From: Eubacterium_U album
GTDB lineage: Bacteria; Bacillota; Clostridia; Lachnospirales; Lachnospiraceae
Direction: 5' to 3'
DNA: 64,000 nt
Assembly: GCF_025336545.1 (NCBI RefSeq)
Contig: NZ_JAODBU010000004.1
Coordinates: 233,032-297,031, forward strand
Shown here in pieces: positions 39,670-47,456 of the stretch. The translations under genes and the position numbers were made by a program. The notes under the pieces were generated by a model. That model was not told the DNA's origin. It saw nothing but the letters and a program-made list of their open reading frames with translations, and ran no database searches. How positions within the stretch are numbered: position 1 is the stretch's first letter; every line of letters starts with the position of its first letter.

Positions 39670-40929
39670 ATGATTTTAGTATCAACAAGTACAGTTAAAA
39701 TCACACCCACAGGACCTTACTTACCATGCTTCGTAAGTGGAAATCCTTTGAGAAGCGAAAAAACAAATAAAGTTCATGATTGTTTTGAGTGTACTGTAAT
39801 AGTATTCAAAATTAATAACAAGTTAATGGTATGGGGAGAAATAGATATAATAGAAATAGATTTTAGATTAGCGGATACTATGAGAAAATCTGTACAGAAG
39901 ATGTACAATGTACCATATGAGAATATAATAATAGGTACAATTCACACCCATACAGGTCCTGAAACATTAGAAGAAAATGCATTTGGAATGGATGAAGTAA
40001 AAGTTGTTCCGGGATATAGGGAATTTTTAGTCAAAAAGTTTGAAGAAGCAGTTAGTGAGTGCTTTAATAAAGGATTTACACAGGTTACACCTTACGTTAG
40101 AAATACAGTTATCGATGGTTTATATGGAAATCGAAACGGCAAGGGAGGTATTGAAGATAAAAATATATTAGAAATTAAGTTTGTTGATAAAAATGGTAAT
40201 ATTGTGGCAGGGTGTTTTAACATAGCGTGTCACGCAACTGTAAATGATCCAATGAGTGTTGAATTGACAACAGACATTATTGGATATTTAAGTAGGACAA
40301 TAGAGAAAGAATGGGGTGTTTCGCCACTTATGATGCAAGGAGCAAGTGGCGATATGGGAAACAGACAATATAGAAAAAAAGCTGGATTTGATGAGATTAA
40401 AAGATTAGGGGATGCAATAATTGCACAATTGAGAATGGCAGGAGACTATAAACCGGTATTATTTTCTGATATCAAAATAGATAAGTATCATTATTTAGAC
40501 GAATTCGACAAAAGTAATGACACTATGGAAAATTTGAAAAAAGAAATAAGTGAGGATGTGGCAAAGTTAAAAATTGAAAAAGACTTTGATCAGAGAAAGC
40601 TATTAATAAGTGGTTTAACTTTTTTAAAACAACAGTATAATGAAAAACACGTAAAAAATGAATTTGATGCATCGATAATAAGATTGGGAGATTTGGAGAT
40701 ATGTCAGATACCTGCTGAATTGTTTTCATGTTTCGGATTGCAAATAAAAGCAGCCAGTAAAGCCAAATATTGTATAATATGGGGATATACAAATGGAATG
40801 GTTGGATATATGGTTAGGTCAGAGGAATACGAAACATGCTATGAAGGAAGAAGCACTAAATTTAGACAGGGAGAACCAGAAAAAATAACGGAGGATTTGG
40901 TTGAATTAATTAAGAAAAGATATAAGTAA
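39670..40929 (+). CDS. Cytosolic neutral/alkaline ceramidase-like hydrolase
   Basis: 419-aa protein of the neutral ceramidase (zinc amidase) fold. Recognised motifs match the family's zinc and catalytic residues: IHTHTGPE (His92/His94), NIACHATVND (His188), QGASGDMGN (catalytic Ser-x-Gly-Asp loop, about 223-231), QIPAELF (Glu350) and VGYMVRSEEYETCYEG (Tyr380/Tyr387). Classical ceramidases are secreted and about 650-750 aa; this one has no signal peptide and lacks the C-terminal domain. It is the last gene of the HAD/PTS operon, 20 nt after EIIA, so it probably cleaves an amide on an imported phosphorylated sugar, for instance an N-acyl hexosamine (inference). Confidence 0.78.
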   Translation: MILVSTSTVKITPTGPYLPCFVSGNPLRSEKTNKVHDCFECTVIVFKINNKLMVWGEIDIIEIDFRLADTMRKSVQKMYNVPYENIIIGTIHTHTGPETLEENAFGMDEVKVVPGYREFLVKKFEEAVSECFNKGFTQVTPYVRNTVIDGLYGNRNGKGGIEDKNILEIKFVDKNGNIVAGCFNIACHATVNDPMSVELTTDIIGYLSRTIEKEWGVSPLMMQGASGDMGNRQYRKKAGFDEIKRLGDAIIAQLRMAGDYKPVLFSDIKIDKYHYLDEFDKSNDTMENLKKEISEDVAKLKIEKDFDQRKLLISGLTFLKQQYNEKHVKNEFDASIIRLGDLEICQIPAELFSCFGLQIKAASKAKYCIIWGYTNGMVGYMVRSEEYETCYEGRSTKFRQGEPEKITEDLVELIKKRYK

Positions 40930-40946
40930 GTAGTTTTGTGTGTATG

Positions 40947-40986
40947 GACTCCGGAGAAATAGAAAACTTCGGAGTCTAATATTTTA
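40947..40986 (+). terminator. Terminator after the PTS operon
   Basis: GACTCCGGAG (40947-40956) / CTTCGGAGTC (40967-40976) form a 10-bp stem with one G-U pair, followed by TAATATTTTA. Confidence 0.65.
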
Positions 40987-41003
40987 TGTTAGAGAGGGAA
41001 AAA

Positions 41004-41912
41004 ATGTTAAAAAGTTGGAAAGGACAACTCTATATAATTGCGTCGGCAATTCTTTTTGGAACAATGCCTTTTTTAACAAAAATGGCGTATAAAAGTGGTA
41101 GTAATGCTTATTCGGTTGTATTTTGGAGATTTTTATGGGCGAGTATATTTATGGCAATAATCATAAAAGGATTCTATAATAAAAAAATACTGTTAAGTAA
41201 AGACAAATTAATTAAAATATTGGGATTATCTATTTTATATGGAGTTACCCCAATTTTATTATATATTTCATACAATTACATAGACTCAGGATTGGCAACG
41301 TCATTGCATTTTACTTATCCTATTTCTGTTATGATTATTATGGCTATAGTTTTTAAAACAAATATGGAAAAAAAACAGGTTTTGTGTGCTATAGTGTGCG
41401 TAGTGGGAATAATAATGTTATATTCTCCGGAAAAGCAGGCTGGAGTAAAAGGAATGGCTTTAGCTGTAATTTCAGGAATAGTATATTCACTATATGTTAT
41501 ATTATTGGAAAAATCTAAATTAAAGGGTGAATCTGTAATGTTAATATCTTTTTGGTTATGCTTTTTTGCTGCTATAGAGACAGGAATATTTTCTGCATTT
41601 ATTGGAAAACTCAGATTTATAGGAAGCATGCAGGAATTTTTAGCAGAAATATGTTTGGCATTTTTTGCAACAGTTATAGCATTGGTATTATTTCAAAAAG
41701 GTGCTTTTTTATGTGGTGCGTTAACTGCATCATTGCTGAGTACATTTGAACCATTGACAGGAGTAATAATTGGATTGATTGTTTTTAAAGAGGAAATGAC
41801 ATGGAAACTTGGAATGGGAATATTTTTAATTCTTTTTTCAACAATCCTAGTTGTTTTGCCTGTCAAAGAAAAGAAAAAAATAAATATTGAAAGAAAAAAT
41901 AGGTATTTTTGA
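41004..41912 (+). CDS. EamA/DMT-family transporter
   Basis: 302-aa membrane protein with ten predicted helices in two EamA repeats (about 8-145 and 155-290). Typical phrases are ASAILFGTMPFLTKMAY and YNYIDSGLATSLHFTYPI. Start ATG 41004 has GAGAGGGAAA in front; an ATG six codons earlier at 40986 lacks a site. Members export amino acids, nucleosides or sugars, but I cannot name the substrate. It lies between the PTS terminator and trpS and may be monocistronic. Confidence 0.85.
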   Translation: MLKSWKGQLYIIASAILFGTMPFLTKMAYKSGSNAYSVVFWRFLWASIFMAIIIKGFYNKKILLSKDKLIKILGLSILYGVTPILLYISYNYIDSGLATSLHFTYPISVMIIMAIVFKTNMEKKQVLCAIVCVVGIIMLYSPEKQAGVKGMALAVISGIVYSLYVILLEKSKLKGESVMLISFWLCFFAAIETGIFSAFIGKLRFIGSMQEFLAEICLAFFATVIALVLFQKGAFLCGALTASLLSTFEPLTGVIIGLIVFKEEMTWKLGMGIFLILFSTILVVLPVKEKKKINIERKNRYF

Positions 41913-41963
41913 AACACAGTATGAAATATATTTTAGAAACTTTCCCATAAAGAGTATTTGTGG

Positions 41964-41969
41964 TATAAT
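41964..41969 (+). promoter_or_regulatory. Extended -10 promoter of trpS
   Basis: TGG-TATAAT with a poor -35, 75 nt before trpS. The leader is too short for a T-box and no T-box sequence is visible. Confidence 0.5.
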
Positions 41970-42044
41970 GTGAAAATGTTAGTGTTTGAGGAAAAACAGT
42001 AATTTATAAAATTAAAATGATATAGAAGATAGGAAATAGTAGTT

Positions 42045-43127
42045 ATGGGAAAAATTATTTTAACAGGTGACCGTCCAACAGGAAAACTTCATGTAGGACA
42101 TTATGTAGGTTCATTAAAAAGACGAGTAGAGTTACAGAACTCAGGTGAATTTGATGATATTTTTATTATGATTGCAGATGCACAGGCATTAACTGATAAT
42201 GCAGATAATCCGGCAAAGATTAGAGACAATATCATGGAAGTTGCACTTGATTATTTGTCAGTAGGAATTGATCCTGCTAAGTCTAATATATTTGTACAGT
42301 CAGCAGTTACAGAATTAACAGAATTAACATTTTATTATATGAATTTGGTTACAGTATCTAGATTGCAGAGAAATCCTACTGTAAAATCAGAAATTCAGAT
42401 GCGTAATTTCGAAACAAGTATTCCTACTGGATTTTTCACATATCCAATCAGTCAGGCTTCAGATATTACAGCATTTAAGGCAACAACAGTTCCTGTTGGT
42501 GAAGACCAGATGCCGATGCTTGAACAGACAAGAGAGATTGTTCACAAGTTTAACTCAGTATACGGTGAGACACTTGTAGAACCACAGATTCTCCTTCCTG
42601 ACAATAAGGCATGCTTAAGACTTCCGGGAATTGATGGAAAGGCTAAGATGAGTAAGTCTCTTGGAAATTGTATCTATATTTCAGAAGATGAGAAGGAAGT
42701 TAAGAAGAAAGTAATGTCTATGTTTACAGACCCTGATCATATCCGTATCGAAGATCCGGGTAAGATTGAAGGAAATACAGTATTCACATATTTGGATGCA
42801 TTTTCAAATGAAGGACATTTTGCAGAATATCTTCCTGAATATGCAAACCTTGATGAATTAAAAGCTCATTATCAGAGAGGTGGACTTGGGGATGTTAAGG
42901 TTAAGAAGTTCCTTAACAATGTTATCCAGGAAGAGCTTTCTCCAATCAGAGCACGTAGAAAAGAATACGAAAAAGACATCGAAGGTGTATACGAAATCCT
43001 TAAAAAAGGAACAGAAGTTGCACAGGAAAGAGCAGCACAGACTTTAAGCGAAGTTAAACATGCAATGAAGATTGATTATTTTGAAGATCCTGAATTTTTA
43101 AGTGAACAGATTAAAAAATATAAATAA
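42045..43127 (+). CDS. trpS: Tryptophanyl-tRNA synthetase
   Basis: 360-aa class I synthetase charging tRNA-Trp. The HIGH-type motif is GKLHVGHYVGS near the N-terminus and the KMSKS motif is KAKMSKSLGN at about 204-213. Length is slightly above the 330 aa common in bacteria. A promoter and a strong terminator flank it, so it is a single-gene unit without T-box control. Confidence 0.95.
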   Translation: MGKIILTGDRPTGKLHVGHYVGSLKRRVELQNSGEFDDIFIMIADAQALTDNADNPAKIRDNIMEVALDYLSVGIDPAKSNIFVQSAVTELTELTFYYMNLVTVSRLQRNPTVKSEIQMRNFETSIPTGFFTYPISQASDITAFKATTVPVGEDQMPMLEQTREIVHKFNSVYGETLVEPQILLPDNKACLRLPGIDGKAKMSKSLGNCIYISEDEKEVKKKVMSMFTDPDHIRIEDPGKIEGNTVFTYLDAFSNEGHFAEYLPEYANLDELKAHYQRGGLGDVKVKKFLNNVIQEELSPIRARRKEYEKDIEGVYEILKKGTEVAQERAAQTLSEVKHAMKIDYFEDPEFLSEQIKKYK

Positions 43128-43140
43128 GATTTAGAAATAT

Positions 43141-43212
43141 AAAAACCACATCAGATATACTATTTTTAAAGTTAACTAAAAGAAAATAGGTAAAGATGTG
43201 GTTTTTGTTTTA
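43141..43212 (+). terminator. Terminator after trpS
   Basis: AAAAACCACATC (43141-43152) / GATGTGGTTTTT (43195-43206) with an inner CTATTTT/AAAATAG stem, then GTTTTAA. Confidence 0.8.
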
Positions 43213-43245
43213 AATTAAAGTGAACAAAAATTTCATATCTGAGTT

Positions 43246-43363
43246 ATAAAGCTGTTTAAATTCTCCGAAATAAAAGTTATTTAAAGTTTAATAATAAAGT
43301 TGGTCAAATTCTTCAAGTAAAGTTATTTAAATCTCAAAAATAAAACTCATTTAAATTCCCAAA
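43246..43363. repeat. Five tandem 24-bp degenerate repeats
   Basis: Units begin at 43246, 43270, 43294, 43317 and 43340, each with an ATAAA-GTT-x-x-TTTAAA-TTCT type core. Spacing is 24, 24, 23 and 23 nt. The last unit reaches into the final codons of the minus-strand HAD gene. Confidence 0.7.
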
Positions 43364-44031
43364 ATATCAATAACATCTAATCCAGTTTCTACAATATATG
43401 CGGGAATGGATTCGTACTCAGGTTCAGGATATTTTAAGTCAGGTATGCAAATAGAAGGAATATTTGCATTCTTTGAAGCTAATAAACCATTTTCAGAATC
43501 CTCCAATATAAGAGCAGCTTCTAAGGAAACATCTACTGATTTCCATGCTTTAAGAAAAATTTCAGGGTTTGGTTTAGATTCGTTAACTTTGTCACCACCA
43601 ATAACGAAACTAAAATATTTATCAATTCCTGCACGCTTTAAATATTTTAATACAATTTCAGTTTTAGTGGATGAAGCAACTACACATGGAATGTTTGCAG
43701 CAAATAGAGCCTGCAAAAGCTCTTTTATTCCGGGCTTAATCTGAACTCCGTTTTTTTCAATTATATAATTCACCTGTTTTCGGGTCTCGCTAGAGATTAT
43801 CTCATCAGGATAATCAGAACCGTAAATATCATAAAGAGTACGTTTGAGATTCTCTCCGGCAATACCTAATGTTTTTACATAATTTTCTTTTCTTTGTTTA
43901 TAACCGTATTTTTCTAATATAGGAGCCTGAGTTTCCATAAACAACTTTTCCGTATCAAAAAGCAGCCCGTCCATATCAAAAATAACAAGTTTAGTTTTGG
44001 TCTTTAGTTCTCTATTTTTACAAATAATCAT
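43351..44031 (-). CDS. HAD hydrolase, beta-phosphoglucomutase-like subfamily
   Basis: 226-aa HAD-IA enzyme with motif I FDMDGLLFDTE, a helical cap (about 30-95), motif II VVASST, motif III Lys (NESKPNPEIFL) and motif IV ILEDSENG. Members dephosphorylate sugar phosphates or interconvert beta-glucose 1- and 6-phosphate; I cannot tell which. If it is a mutase, it could complement the GH65 operon, which lacks one. It is divergent from the RpiR operon with a 365-nt gap. Its 3' end lies within a tandem repeat array. Confidence 0.85.
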   Translation of the reverse strand: MIICKNRELKTKTKLVIFDMDGLLFDTEKLFMETQAPILEKYGYKQRKENYVKTLGIAGENLKRTLYDIYGSDYPDEIISSETRKQVNYIIEKNGVQIKPGIKELLQALFAANIPCVVASSTKTEIVLKYLKRAGIDKYFSFVIGGDKVNESKPNPEIFLKAWKSVDVSLEAALILEDSENGLLASKNANIPSICIPDLKYPEPEYESIPAYIVETGLDVIDILGI

Positions 44032-44185
44032 ATATAATGCTCCAATTCATAATAAAAATAATCGAATACTTAAATGATAGTGATAAAGGCATAGATGTTA
44101 CAAGTTCTGAGGCATATTATGATACTTTCATCACATCTAAAATAAATCATAAAATAAAAATTTAATTAGGTCAAAATATTTATTA

Positions 44186-44272
44186 AAAAATTAATAAATG
44201 TGAAGTGAAAAAATTATTCCCATTTTAAAGTGGGCAAAGTGGATTTTAGTCTTACAAAAATTAATAAACGTG
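44186..44272. repeat. Two 17-bp direct repeats upstream of the RpiR operon
   Basis: AAAAATTAATAAATGTG (44186-44202) and AAAAATTAATAAACGTG (44256-44272) differ at one base and lie 70 bp apart, between the HAD gene and the RpiR operators. Confidence 0.5.
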
Positions 44273-44308
44273 GTAGGAAAATAAATCTTTCATAAGAAAA
44301 GAAATCAA

Positions 44309-44381
44309 GAAAATAATTTTCATAAAAGACATTGACGTGAAAATAATTATTATGTATTATAAAGATATGAAAATGATTTTC
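44309..44381 (+). promoter_or_regulatory. Promoter with three RpiR-type operators at 30-bp spacing
   Basis: TTGACG (44332-44337), 17 nt, TATTAT (44355-44360). Palindromic sites GAAAATAATTTTC (44309-44321) and GAAAATGATTTTC (44369-44381) are perfect. A middle site, GAAAATAATTATT (44339-44351), lies between -35 and -10. The three begin exactly 30 bp apart. Autoregulation by the adjacent RpiR-family regulator is very likely. Confidence 0.75.
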
Positions 44382-44396
44382 ACGAAAGGGAATAAG

Positions 44397-45248
44397 ATGA
44401 AAAAAAATATTTCGGTAATTGAAAATATAAACAGATTATATGACTCGTTTTTTGAACAGGAAAAAAAGATAGGAAATTACATACTTAGCAATTATAAAGA
44501 AGTTGTAAATATGACAATTTCAGAATTAGCTAAGAATAGTGGAACAAGTGTAGCAAGTGTTTCACGATTTTGCAAAAAGTGTGACGTGGACGGATTTCAC
44601 CATTTGAAGATTGCACTGGCAAGAGAAATTGTTGAAGGTGATGACAACATACCGGTTTCTAATGATATTACAAGAGAAGATATCGGACAGTCATTACAAA
44701 ATATTTTGGCAAATAAAATAGAAGAAATGAAGCAGACCATTTCATTAATAGATACAAAAGAATTTGATAAGATTCTTGAAAGCATACAGAATGCGGGAAT
44801 TGTACAGTTTGTTGCAGTAGGAAATACGATTCCTGTAGCTTTAGACGGCGCATATAAGTTTAATGAAATTGGAATCCGCTCCATGGCAGGAAGCATATGG
44901 GAAACTCAATTATCATTTTCTATGACTTTAAAAGAACAAGATGTGTTAATTGCAATTTCTAACACAGGAGAGTCGAAGCAGGTTCAGAAAATGGTTGAGG
45001 CCGCAAAGGAAAATGGAGCAACAACCATTGGCATTACAAATAATCCCGATTCGACTATTGCAAAGACGGTAGACTATCATATACAGACGGCTACCAGAGA
45101 AAAATTATTCTTAAATGAGTTTTATTTCTCAAGAGTATCAGCAACAACAATTATAGAAATTCTATATTTGTTTTTAACAGTAGGACAGCAGAAAAGTTAT
45201 GAAAGATTAAGCAAATGTGAAAATCTTATGGCAGATGAAAAATTATAA
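44397..45248 (+). CDS. RpiR/MurR-family transcriptional regulator
   Basis: 283-aa regulator. The N-terminal RpiR helix-turn-helix (about 1-77; MTISELAKNSGTSVASVSRFCKK) is followed by a SIS sugar-phosphate-binding domain (about 110-250; VLIAISNTGESKQVQKMVEAAKENGA). The start ATG 44397 (MKKNISVIENINRLYDSFFE) has AAAGGGAATAAG upstream; longer frames start inside the promoter. It heads the operon with an RpiA-like isomerase and a Gfo/Idh oxidoreductase and should sense their sugar-phosphate substrate. Confidence 0.92.
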   Translation: MKKNISVIENINRLYDSFFEQEKKIGNYILSNYKEVVNMTISELAKNSGTSVASVSRFCKKCDVDGFHHLKIALAREIVEGDDNIPVSNDITREDIGQSLQNILANKIEEMKQTISLIDTKEFDKILESIQNAGIVQFVAVGNTIPVALDGAYKFNEIGIRSMAGSIWETQLSFSMTLKEQDVLIAISNTGESKQVQKMVEAAKENGATTIGITNNPDSTIAKTVDYHIQTATREKLFLNEFYFSRVSATTIIEILYLFLTVGQQKSYERLSKCENLMADEKL

Positions 45249-45262
45249 GAGGAGGAAACAAA

Positions 45263-45352
45263 ATGAACGAAGTTCATTTTCTATAAATGTTTCCGACGAA
45301 TAGCCGCCGACCGAAGGGAGGGGGCAATACATATAAACAGGAGGAATTATAA
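45263..45352 (+). other. Two mini-ORFs between rpiR and the rpiA-like gene
   Basis: ATG 45263 has a perfect AGGAGG and encodes MNEVHFL then stop. The next frame starts at 45287, with one A shared between TAA and ATG, encodes 21 residues containing NSRRPKGGGN, stops at 45352 and spans the ribosome binding site of the next gene. The stretch is GC-rich with rare Arg/Pro codons. It could be a translational leader or the remains of a gene start followed by foreign sequence. Confidence 0.35.
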
Positions 45353-45353
45353 A

Positions 45354-46010
45354 ATGAAACAAAAATGTGCAAAAGCAGCTTATGAAATGATTAAAGATGG
45401 AATGATTATAGGACTTGGTGGAGGAAGAACAATAGCTTTTCTTATTGAAGAACTAAAAAATGGAAATAAGAAAGTTAAAGCAGTTACACCTAGCGAAGAT
45501 ACAATGAATTTATGTGTCAAAGCAGGAATAGAAGTATTACCATTAGAATTTGTTAAACAAATTGATATTGCGTTTGACGGATGCAATGAGATTGACAAAA
45601 ATCTTAATGCGTTAAAGACTGATGGCGGAATTTTTACAAGAGAAAAAATAGTAGCTGTTATGGCAAAAGATTATGTGATATTAGCGGATGAAGAAAAATA
45701 TTCAGATGAGTTAACATTTGAACATGCAGTTGCAGTGGAAGTAATAAAAAGTGCAAAAGAATATGTTAAATCTAAATTAGAAGAAATGGGAGCAAAAGTA
45801 GAAGAACGTTCAACAGAAATGAAAATGGGAACTTTATTAAGTGATGACGGAAACTATCTTATGAATGCGTACTTTGAAAAAGGGCAGGATGTAAAAGCAT
45901 TAGATGAAAAATTAAAGCACATAACAGGCATAGTAGAAACATCATTATTTTATAATATAGTGTCAAAAGCATTAATTGCAGGAGAAAGTGGCATTCGTGT
46001 AATAGATTAA
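45354..46010 (+). CDS. Ribose-5-phosphate isomerase A-like protein (divergent)
   Basis: 218-aa protein of the RpiA fold. Recognisable are GLGGGRTIAFLIEEL, the TPSEDT phosphate loop, FDGCNEID and TREKIVA. Compared with E. coli RpiA, catalytic Asp81, Lys94 and Glu103 have counterparts (Asp75, Lys88, Glu97), but Asp84 is Asn78 and the KGGG loop reads KTDG. These differences, and the operon with an RpiR regulator and a sugar oxidoreductase, suggest a specialised isomerase for another sugar phosphate rather than the housekeeping enzyme. AGGAGGAATTATAAA precedes ATG 45354. Confidence 0.8.
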   Translation: MKQKCAKAAYEMIKDGMIIGLGGGRTIAFLIEELKNGNKKVKAVTPSEDTMNLCVKAGIEVLPLEFVKQIDIAFDGCNEIDKNLNALKTDGGIFTREKIVAVMAKDYVILADEEKYSDELTFEHAVAVEVIKSAKEYVKSKLEEMGAKVEERSTEMKMGTLLSDDGNYLMNAYFEKGQDVKALDEKLKHITGIVETSLFYNIVSKALIAGESGIRVID

Positions 46011-46072
46011 AAGATTGTGGTGTTATACAAAAGCAATTTGAAAAATGTGGATATTAAGTTAGGAGGATAATC

Positions 46073-47044
46073 ATGAGTAATTTAAACTGGGGAATAGTTG
46101 GTACAGGATGGATTGGCAGTGAAATGGCAGAGGCATTGTGGGCAGTACATGGAACTGTTTATGGAGTGTGTGGAAGCTCGCTTGAGAAGGCTGAAAATTT
46201 TGCCAAAGAATATAAAATAGAACATGCATATAATGATTTAGATGAAATGCTATCAGATAAGAATATTCATATAGTATACATTGCGACTCCACACAATATG
46301 CATTATGAAATGATGCTTAAATCATTAAAGGCAGGAAAGCATGTATTTTGTGAAAAGGCAATTACGGTAAACAGCAGACAGTTAGAAGAATGCGTCAAGG
46401 TGGCAAAGAAAAATAATTTAGTTATATGTGATGGCGTGACACTTCTTCACATGCCTTTATATAAGAAGATAAAGAAAATGATAGAAGATGGTGAAATTGG
46501 AAAGGTAAAAATGGTGCAGGTTAATTTTGGAAGTTGCAAGGAATATGATGTGAATAACAGATTTTTCTCAAAATCATTAGCAGGTGGGGCATTGCTTGAT
46601 ATAGGAGTATATGCAGTATCATTTGCCAGATATTTTATGGAAAGTAAGCCAAATGTTGTTCTTACCACTGCAAATTATTTTGAAACAGGAGTTGATGAAA
46701 CAAGTGGAATTATTTTAAAAAATAATGATGGGCAAATGTCTGTTATTGCACTTACAATGAGAGCAAAACAACCAAAAAGAGGTGTTATTTCAGGAGAAAA
46801 GGGATATATACAGATAGATGAATATCCAAGAGCTCAAAAAGCAACAATTACATATACTGCTGACGGACATACTGAGGTTATAGACGAAGGTGATACGAAA
46901 AAAGCACTTCAATATGAAGTTATGGATATGGAAGAATATATTAATAATAATTCAGGACAGGAAAATCTTCAGATTGTAAGAGATGTAATGGAAACTCTTA
47001 CTTCAGTTAGAAATCAGTGGGGAATGGTTTACGATTTTGAATAA
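46073..47044 (+). CDS. Gfo/Idh/MocA-family oxidoreductase
   Basis: 323-aa NAD(P)-dependent sugar or inositol dehydrogenase type. An N-terminal Rossmann fold (GIVGTGWIGSEMAEAL) leads to the VYIATPHNMHYEM and GKHVFCEKAITVN motifs with the active-site Glu-Lys pair. The C-terminal substrate domain has GGALLDIGVYAVSFARY. AGGAGGATAATC precedes ATG 46073. It is the last gene of the RpiR operon. Substrate is probably a sugar or sugar phosphate linked to the RpiA-like step; exact reaction unknown. Confidence 0.88.
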   Translation: MSNLNWGIVGTGWIGSEMAEALWAVHGTVYGVCGSSLEKAENFAKEYKIEHAYNDLDEMLSDKNIHIVYIATPHNMHYEMMLKSLKAGKHVFCEKAITVNSRQLEECVKVAKKNNLVICDGVTLLHMPLYKKIKKMIEDGEIGKVKMVQVNFGSCKEYDVNNRFFSKSLAGGALLDIGVYAVSFARYFMESKPNVVLTTANYFETGVDETSGIILKNNDGQMSVIALTMRAKQPKRGVISGEKGYIQIDEYPRAQKATITYTADGHTEVIDEGDTKKALQYEVMDMEEYINNNSGQENLQIVRDVMETLTSVRNQWGMVYDFE

Positions 47045-47074
47045 GTAAAATTATGTAATGCCACAAGTTATAGA

Positions 47075-47179
47075 TTAAAAGCCACTATATGCTTATGATA
47101 GTATATTTTTTTAGTAGATATTTGATTATTTACCTTTTCTACGTTAAAGAATACTATTGTTGCATGAGGTGGCTTTTAA
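47075..47179. mobile_element. 105-bp hairpin element with 11-bp perfect terminal inverted repeats
   Basis: TTAAAAGCCAC (47075-47085) and GTGGCTTTTAA (47169-47179) are perfect inverted copies. Inside are further paired arms ATAGTAT/ATACTAT and GTAGA/TCTAC. It looks like a MITE-type hairpin or a long terminator after the Gfo/Idh gene. Its right end coincides with the point where LysR homology stops. Confidence 0.45.
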
Positions 47180-47341
47180 ATTATTGTAAGGTCTCGACAT
47201 ATAAAATTTATCAGGAATAAAAGTAATCCCGTTGTTCTGGGAAACTAAATGAAGAACAACATATTCGTCATGTGTTTCGTATATATATCTTGACTCAAAA
47301 TTACCAACCTCATTACATAGTTTATCTGAAAGAACACGATG
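47144..47341 (-). pseudogene. Remnant of a LysR-family regulator (C-terminal part)
   Basis: A minus-strand frame of about 65 codons carries LysR substrate-domain features: FHRVLSDKLCNEVG, RYIYETHDEYVVLHLVSQ and NNGITFIPDKFY, matching the family's 'ETxxxxxxxLVxxxxGIxxxP' pattern. There is no N-terminal helix-turn-helix and no start context; upstream residues are low-complexity. The 3' end runs into the hairpin element, whose bases encode the last 11 codons or so. I read it as a decayed fragment. The rest of the 412-nt gap (47045-47456) holds the hairpin and the lepA promoter region. Confidence 0.5.
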
Positions 47342-47362
47342 GAAAATAGTTTTATAATATGC

Positions 47363-47368
47363 TATAAT
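47363..47368 (+). promoter_or_regulatory. Probable -10 of lepA
   Basis: TATAAT at 47363-47368, with another at 47353-47358; no good -35 at 17 nt. About 90 nt before the lepA start. Confidence 0.4.
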
Positions 47369-47456
47369 GAGCGTTAGTGTGGAAAAGTATGCATTATATT
47401 TAAAATAGAACATAATTAAACAAGAAACCAATATAAAACAACATGGAGGAACAACA

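Noticed and set aside
41913..42044. T-box leader for trpS
   Set aside because: The gap is 132 nt, has no T-box sequence or specifier loop and no terminator before trpS.
43246..43363. CRISPR array
   Set aside because: The repeats are contiguous and degenerate, with no spacers, and no cas genes are present in the window.
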